Source: an uncultured Prosthecobacter sp.
Lineage (GTDB): Bacteria; Verrucomicrobiota; Verrucomicrobiia; Verrucomicrobiales; Verrucomicrobiaceae
DNA: 10,317 nucleotides
Assembly (NCBI GenBank): GCA_937941745.1
Contig: CALDGV010000748.1
Location: 1 to 10,317 of the forward strand
Direction: 5' to 3'
This document shows positions 5,787 to 10,317 of the stretch, piece by piece. The translations under genes and the position numbers were made by a program. Numbering within the stretch: the stretch's first letter is position 1; the number at the start of each line of letters is the position of its first letter. The notes under the pieces are model-generated. The model was not told where the DNA came from, searched no databases, and saw only the letters and a program-made list of their open reading frames with translations.

Positions 5787-7055
5787 TCACTTCAGCACTT
5801 CCTTCTTCAAGCGGAAGCCCTGAACGCGGCCATCACCGCGATAGAGGTAAACCTTCTCCACATCCTGACGCTTCATGATGAGCCAGGGTGACAGAAGGTT
5901 GCGGCCATTTTTGGTATAGACCAAGTCGTCAGCCAGATAAACGCACGAGTGAAAGGCATCTCCGGTATCCCGGCTCAAGAAGAACAAGATGTCGCCATAC
6001 TTGTAGGGAGGCTCGACTGGCTCAAATTTCTCCAGCACCGCACTTGTCGCCAGACGTGAGTCCAGCAGGTATTCATGGGGGTCGTAGTTGAAGAAATTCA
6101 GCGAACTCCAGTGACAGTCGGGCATGATGCCATGCTTGGCCATGTCGAGACTTGGATAGGTGTAAAGGAGCTTGCGCACCAAGGCTGGCAGCATGTGGGA
6201 AAGAGGCAGCGCCTCAATGCCATCCGTGTCGATGATTGACTGGACCAAAGGCTCCACATCCTTGCGTCGGATGCCGATCCCCAGCGTCCAGTAGTTGACC
6301 AACTCATCGACGTTGGTGCTCCGGTCGACTTCGATTTTGACCATGAGGCCCCGGGTACGGGTCATGGCCTTGAACATGGCCCGCGCTTCGGAGTCCCCCT
6401 GGGCATAATTGAGAAGGAGCGGAATGTCACTAAAGGCCAGGGTTTCCCCGCGCTTGTAGGTCAACTGCTCGATCTTGGAAACCAGTTCAGGCCTAAGTTT
6501 GCTGGTTCGATACCATTCCTGCACGCTCTGCCCGATAATGAGCACCGGATCCATGTGGAACTCGTTCTCAGGCAGCTTGGACAACTCCGTGTAAATGACC
6601 GTACGCGACTCGGATGACATCGACTCCAGGTCTGCGATGCGTGGAAAAAGGTACATCATTCCATCGGCGAGGACGACGGTTTTAGGGTCCAGCAGCCCGG
6701 CGATCATTGCATTACTCAAACCCGCCCGTTGGAACAAGGCGGGCAGTTCGGAACTAAACCCTTCAGGGAAAGCCCAGCGCGGCTTGGAATTGGGCAGAGG
6801 AAAGTTATCAACGAGTGACTTTGGAGCCTCCAAGTAAATGTAAGCACAGCGCAGCTTGCCCCAAGGACCGGGATTGGCATAAAAGACGTTCGGGTTGTTC
6901 AAGGTCCGGGGAGCACTCACTGTCGCCGTTGCTGCGGCAGCAGAATTCTGTGCTGTCAGAAGCTCCTGCAGGTCTTCAAGGCTGGAGATTTGAGCGAAGG
7001 CAAAATGGACAAAAAAAAGCCAAAAGGCCGAGACGGCTAGAAAAGAGCGATGCAT
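5787..7055 (-). CDS. Secreted protein with C-terminal NlpC/P60-like cysteine peptidase signature
   Basis: Counted from the ATG at 7055, the 422-residue precursor starts with a clear signal peptide: basic MHR, a hydrophobic core FLAVSAFWLFFVHFAF, and a likely cut after AFA at 19-21. Residues about 50-300 are not recognisable to me; they look mixed alpha/beta and helical, with no metal-binding motif. The C-terminal part resembles the papain-like NlpC/P60 fold. MPDCHWSSLNFF (311-322) offers Cys314 at the start of a helix, like the nucleophile helix D-C-S-x-F-V. KYGDILFF (352-359) matches the family's G-D-L-V-F-F strand. FHSCVYLADD (368-377) offers His369 in the usual H-V-G-I-Y-L position, and Asn383 follows as a possible third residue. 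Known family members cut cell-wall peptides or related amide bonds; the substrate here is unknown. The frame is open upstream to 7193, but that extension would bury the signal peptide, so it is rejected. It is convergent with ridA and lies 194 bases downstream of the cytochrome gene. Confidence 0.82.
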   Translation of the reverse strand: MHRSFLAVSAFWLFFVHFAFAQISSLEDLQELLTAQNSAAAATATVSAPRTLNNPNVFYANPGPWGKLRCAYIYLEAPKSLVDNFPLPNSKPRWAFPEGFSSELPALFQRAGLSNAMIAGLLDPKTVVLADGMMYLFPRIADLESMSSESRTVIYTELSKLPENEFHMDPVLIIGQSVQEWYRTSKLRPELVSKIEQLTYKRGETLAFSDIPLLLNYAQGDSEARAMFKAMTRTRGLMVKIEVDRSTNVDELVNYWTLGIGIRRKDVEPLVQSIIDTDGIEALPLSHMLPALVRKLLYTYPSLDMAKHGIMPDCHWSSLNFFNYDPHEYLLDSRLATSAVLEKFEPVEPPYKYGDILFFLSRDTGDAFHSCVYLADDLVYTKNGRNLLSPWLIMKRQDVEKVYLYRGDGRVQGFRLKKEVLK

Positions 7056-7249
7056 GGGGGATGGGGGCTTACCTTGTTGCCAAAGCAAAGTCCCAGGGGT
7101 TTGATTGTAGCGGTTCACACTACACAGGACGAACGAAAGCGCATTTCGTTTTATCCTGCGGTTAATTTTTTGGCATTTGTCCTGTCCAGCCAAAAAACCC
7201 TATCAACTTCTTGAGTTAACCCAAAGCAGGCAAACCAGTGCAGACTGGG
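7056..7249 (-). other. AT-richer intergenic region upstream of the NlpC/P60-like gene
   Basis: This 194-base gap separates the stop of the cytochrome gene from the start of the next - strand gene. It is visibly richer in A and T than the coding DNA, as expected for a promoter region. I could not assign convincing -35 and -10 hexamers or a Shine-Dalgarno; the bases just before the ATG are C-rich. It contains the inverted repeat at 7166-7197. The gap size suggests that the two genes have separate promoters. Confidence 0.4.
7166..7197. repeat. Inverted repeat TTTTTTGGC/GCCAAAAAA, possible terminator or operator
   Basis: TTTTTTGGC (7166-7174) and GCCAAAAAA (7189-7197) are perfectly complementary over nine bases around a 14-base loop. 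The repeat lies 53 bases beyond the stop of the cytochrome gene and upstream of the next gene on the same strand. The stem is mostly A-T, so it would be a weak terminator. A protein-binding palindrome in the promoter region is an alternative. Function is not established. Confidence 0.35.
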
Positions 7250-10200
7250 TCAATACCTCGTCATGGTTTCATGCAGGTTCAGAACCACCCGGCACAAGCT
7301 GGTCCAGGCAGCGAGGTCCTGCGCTGGAAGCTGCGTTGAGGGCTGCAAGCCTACGGCCACAAGCTTGGCTGCCTCCTCGGGAGCCTTTTCAAAGGCAGCA
7401 CGCTGAGCGTTTAGAAAAGCCAGAAGACCCTTTTTCTCTTTGTCTTTGGGCACCCTGGAAAGCGTTCTCGCGAACACATCATTCAATCTATCCTCATCAG
7501 ACCCCTGGCGCGGCAGGCTTGCAGCCAGACTGCGTGCCGCCTCCACAAACGTGGGGTCGTTCAGGAGGGTCAATGCCTGCTGAGGGGTGTTTGAGACATT
7601 TCTGGAACACGCACATTCATCCCTAGGCGGAGCGTCGAAATTGGCCAGCATGGGATGAAGGAAGGTGCGCTGCCAGTGCATGTACACCCCCCTGCGCCAC
7701 TGACGGTCATCCGAGTCCGCCAGGTAGTCACGACTGGGGAACTGAAGGTTCTCGTAATAGTTCGCAGGCTGGTAGGGCTTCACGCTGGGCCCTCCGACAT
7801 CCTGCAGGTTCAGAATACCAGCGGCAAAGAGGGCGTTGTCACGGATGAACTCCGCATCGAGGCGACGTGGATTTTGGTAGGACAAAAGACGATTGGCAGG
7901 ATCCAAGTCCCTCCATTGAGGTCTGGCCTTGCTGTCCTGCAGGTAGGTCTGACTTGTGACAATCAGCCTCATCATGTGCTGCACATCCCAGCCGGAGTCA
8001 CGGAACTCACAGGCCAGCCAGTCCAAAAGCTCGGGATGACTTGGAGTCTCCCCTTGCGCACCAAGATCGTCGATGACCGAGGACAGGCCATTGCCAAAAA
8101 ACTGCTTCCACAGCCGGTTCATGAAGGCACGGGCGGTGAGGGGATTCTCCTTGGAGGTCAGCCATTTCGCCAGATCAACACGACTCTGCCGGCGGGAGCC
8201 CTCAGCGGGCTTGCTGGTGAGAAATTCTGGGGGCGAAGGCAGTTGGACCTCCCCGCTTTCATCCATCCAATTGCCACGTGCCAGCACCCGGATGGTCATG
8301 GGCTCCTTCAAAGCCACTGTGACCTGGGTCCAGGCCTTGCCTCCGCGACAATCCAGGTAGTCCTCATATCTTTTGCGCCAGTCCGGATAAGCAGGAAGAT
8401 GATGGGCCTCCTGCGCCAGCCAAGCCTCAGGACTGGGCTGAAATTCAGCCAATGGGGCCAACGCAGCGTGGCTGCCCAGGGTCACCCGCACACTGCCAGC
8501 ACTATGACCAGACAGACGCACGACCACGCGATCTCCAGCGGAAAGATGCGGTGGCTTTTCGATCAGCCAGACACTCGTGTGAGCTTTGCCAGCATCCGCA
8601 GCACGGGTCTTCCAGCCTGATGCGATGCCCACTTTCTCAACTCCTCCTGAATAGACGGGCTCTTTCAGGTTGGCCTCCGCATGCAGCACCGCGAGGGTGG
8701 CCCCCTGAGTAACGCCGGCTTTCCAAACTTCAAAGGAAGGCTTGAGGGTCATGGCAGCCGGTTCACCTCCACGAAAGAGGCTGTTCTGGTGCTCGGGTTC
8801 CGGCAGCAATTCGATCTTCACCGCAGCCACCCGGCCAGAGCCGGGCTGGAACGTCCAGGCAGTGCTCTGGCTGCCCTTGGGTCCGAAAACCACCCTTTGA
8901 TCCGGTTCAACCCGGAAGACGGCTGGAGGCAGCGCTGCGGTTGGAGTGGGTTTAGCATCCTTCGGACGGGCCGGGGGCGGGTTGGCAGACTTTGAAGTCA
9001 CTTCGGCCTGAACGTTCAGCCATGGAAAAGCCGGATTTTTGCGTTTCGCCTCAATGGCGGCTTTACGCCAGGTTTCGTAAGCCTTTCGCATCTCAGGCTG
9101 AGCCAGCACCGCTTCTGCAGAACGGGCCATCTCTCCAGCCAGACGGGCCATGCGCTTTTGCAGGTAGGGGCTGTCCACCAGGATCTCTGGAGGAAAGGGA
9201 TGATCATTGCTGAAGCCTTTGAGTTCCTCGGACTCCCCTTTGCGATAGCTGGAATAGACTCCGAACTGCTTGATGTCGGCAAAGTAGGCGCTCAGCGAAT
9301 AAAAATCCCGCTGGGTGAAGGGGTCGAACTTGTGATCATGGCATTCGGCACAACCCAGAGTGGCCCCCATCCAGGCACCTCCGATGGTGCGCACCCGGTC
9401 GGCTTGATACTTCATCAGGTATTCCCTGGCCTGGGCACCTCCTTCACGCGTCATCATGTTAAGCCGGTTGAATCCAGAGGCGATGAGCTGCTCCTGCGTG
9501 GCATTTGGCAGCAGGTCGCCCGCCAGTTGCTCCAGAGTAAACTGGTCAAAGCGCTTGTTGGAGTTAAACGCCGCGATCACATAGTCACGGTAAGGATAGA
9601 TGCGTTGATTCTGGTCGCCGTGAAAGCCGACCGTGTCCGCAAAACGCGCCACATCGAGCCACCAGACGGCCCAACGCTCTCCGAAGTGAGGCGAACTCAT
9701 GAGACTCTTGGCCAGGTTTTCGGCCGACTCTGAAGACTGCACAAAACGCTCCACTTCTGCGGGTGTCGGAGGCAGCCCCACAAGGTCCAGGCTCATGCGA
9801 CGGATCAAGGTGCGGCGATCTGCAGGGGCAGAAAGAGCCATTCCCTTCTCCTTCAGACTGGAGAGGATAAAGGCATCAATCGGATGCTTCGCCGGGACAT
9901 CTGGTGGCTCCGGCCGGACCAGGGGTGTGTAGGCCCAGTGAGGTTCATAGTCCGCCCCCTGCCTGACCCAGGCGATCAAGGTCTGCTTCTGAGCCTCACT
10001 GAGCGTCTTTTTTGATTCCGGTGGCGGCATCACCTCATCTTCATCATGGCTCTGAATGCGCTCGATCAGGCTGCTGGTCTCTGGTTTTCCTGGCGAGATA
10101 GCCCCGGCTTCAATGGCGGCCTCCCTCACATCCAGCCGAAGATCTGCTTCACGATGGCTCTTGTCAGGCCCATGACAGTGAAAGCAAAAGTCACTCAGAA

Positions 10201-10315
10201 TAGGGCGGACATCGCGGTTGTAGCGCAATTTGCCAGATGATGCAGGCATGGATGCCGCCTGCGCCAGGGTGGCAGCAACCAGGAGGAAGGACAAAACAGC
10301 AGCGGACAGGCTCAT
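7250..10315 (-). CDS. Secreted Planctomycete-type cytochrome c / DUF1549 / DUF1553 protein
   Basis: This is a large exported protein of a family expanded in Planctomycetes and Verrucomicrobia and often found in glycan-degradation loci; its biochemical role is unproven. From the ATG at 10315 (1021 residues), a signal peptide covers about 1-21 (LSFLLVAATLAQA). A Planctomycete cytochrome c domain at about 29-125 carries the haem motif CFHCH (44-48) and MPPP at 96-99, which may supply the axial Met. DUF1549 spans about 145-350 (LPPTPAEVERFV; FGERWAVWWLDVARFADT) and includes a second CxxCH, CAECHDHKFDP (322-332). A region rich in Lys, Ala and Pro at about 415-465 leads to a beta-rich insert at about 465-690. 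DUF1553 follows at about 705-960 (VDLAKWLTSKENPLTARAFMNRLW; RRLDAEFIRDNALF; NTPQQALTLLNDP). The CDS appears complete at its C terminus; only two bases precede the ATG, so the start and promoter cannot be judged, although the signal peptide supports it. A DUF1501 gene commonly follows; here the next gene is the NlpC/P60-like one. Confidence 0.93.
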   Translation of the reverse strand: MSLSAAVLSFLLVAATLAQAASMPASSGKLRYNRDVRPILSDFCFHCHGPDKSHREADLRLDVREAAIEAGAISPGKPETSSLIERIQSHDEDEVMPPPESKKTLSEAQKQTLIAWVRQGADYEPHWAYTPLVRPEPPDVPAKHPIDAFILSSLKEKGMALSAPADRRTLIRRMSLDLVGLPPTPAEVERFVQSSESAENLAKSLMSSPHFGERWAVWWLDVARFADTVGFHGDQNQRIYPYRDYVIAAFNSNKRFDQFTLEQLAGDLLPNATQEQLIASGFNRLNMMTREGGAQAREYLMKYQADRVRTIGGAWMGATLGCAECHDHKFDPFTQRDFYSLSAYFADIKQFGVYSSYRKGESEELKGFSNDHPFPPEILVDSPYLQKRMARLAGEMARSAEAVLAQPEMRKAYETWRKAAIEAKRKNPAFPWLNVQAEVTSKSANPPPARPKDAKPTPTAALPPAVFRVEPDQRVVFGPKGSQSTAWTFQPGSGRVAAVKIELLPEPEHQNSLFRGGEPAAMTLKPSFEVWKAGVTQGATLAVLHAEANLKEPVYSGGVEKVGIASGWKTRAADAGKAHTSVWLIEKPPHLSAGDRVVVRLSGHSAGSVRVTLGSHAALAPLAEFQPSPEAWLAQEAHHLPAYPDWRKRYEDYLDCRGGKAWTQVTVALKEPMTIRVLARGNWMDESGEVQLPSPPEFLTSKPAEGSRRQSRVDLAKWLTSKENPLTARAFMNRLWKQFFGNGLSSVIDDLGAQGETPSHPELLDWLACEFRDSGWDVQHMMRLIVTSQTYLQDSKARPQWRDLDPANRLLSYQNPRRLDAEFIRDNALFAAGILNLQDVGGPSVKPYQPANYYENLQFPSRDYLADSDDRQWRRGVYMHWQRTFLHPMLANFDAPPRDECACSRNVSNTPQQALTLLNDPTFVEAARSLAASLPRQGSDEDRLNDVFARTLSRVPKDKEKKGLLAFLNAQRAAFEKAPEEAAKLVAVGLQPSTQLPAQDLAAWTSLCRVVLNLHETMTRY

Positions 10316-10317
10316 GA

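Noticed and set aside
7056..7193. 46-codon upstream extension of the NlpC/P60-like gene from a TTG
   Set aside because: It would place a basic, non-hydrophobic stretch ahead of a well-formed signal peptide and would cover the AT-rich intergenic region.
7655..8620. 321-codon open frame on the + strand opposite the cytochrome gene
   Set aside because: It is antisense to the DUF1553 and insert region, has no recognisable domain or start signals, and the - strand product has clear family motifs.
9158..9733. 191-codon open frame on the + strand
   Set aside because: It is antisense to the DUF1549 domain, including the conserved CAECHDHKFDP region, and is explained as a shadow of that gene.
1..10317. 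CRISPR arrays, insertion sequences, tRNA genes or phage/defence genes
   Set aside because: I saw no regularly spaced repeats, transposase motifs, tRNA-like cloverleaf sequences or defence-system domains. All long frames are accounted for by the eight genes listed.

Overview
The window looks like a chromosomal segment from a member of the Verrucomicrobia (Verrucomicrobiaceae/Prosthecobacter-like) or a close relative in the Planctomycetes-Verrucomicrobia group. The strongest clue is a 1021-residue secreted protein with the Planctomycete-type cytochrome c / DUF1549 / DUF1553 layout, which is expanded in those phyla. Supporting clues are the moderately high GC content by eye, the scarcity of Shine-Dalgarno sequences, and a NusG/RfaH-like paralogue next to a family 9 glycosyltransferase. 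This placement is inferred; there is no rRNA or other decisive marker.

Layout from left to right. (1) 98-1537 (+): an unrecognised protein with one membrane anchor, a long Ala/Pro/Thr-rich linker and a C-terminal globular domain. Its frame stays open to the left edge. (2) 1668-3050 (+): a PLP-dependent class III aminotransferase of the 4-aminobutyrate/ornithine type, followed by a 13-bp-stem bidirectional terminator. (3) 3129-3731 (-): a NusG/RfaH/UpxY-type elongation factor paralogue with NGN and KOW domains. (4) Divergent from it, a tight + strand pair: a six-helix membrane protein (3782-4372) and a GT9 heptosyltransferase-like enzyme (4377-5327), four bases apart. RidA (5382-5762) follows 54 bases later. 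(5) Convergent with RidA on the - strand: a secreted protein with an NlpC/P60-like Cys/His signature (5787-7055). (6) Upstream of it on the same strand, running to the right edge: the cytochrome/DUF1549/DUF1553 protein (7250-10315).

Functional reading. The NusG paralogue, membrane protein and glycosyltransferase could form a small cell-envelope glycan module, because RfaH/UpxY-type factors often sit beside the polysaccharide genes they control. The aminotransferase and RidA are biochemically compatible (RidA clears reactive enamine/imine intermediates made by PLP enzymes), but opposite-strand and unrelated genes separate them, so they are not one operon. The two - strand genes at the right encode exported proteins with no evident shared pathway.

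There are no RNA genes, CRISPR arrays, insertion sequences or phage genes that I can support. Gene density is high and no stretch over 300 bases lacks a gene. Most of the window is ordinary. The points most worth a second look are the NlpC/P60-like protein, the NusG paralogue-GT9 neighbourhood, and the absence of the usual DUF1501 partner downstream of the cytochrome gene.
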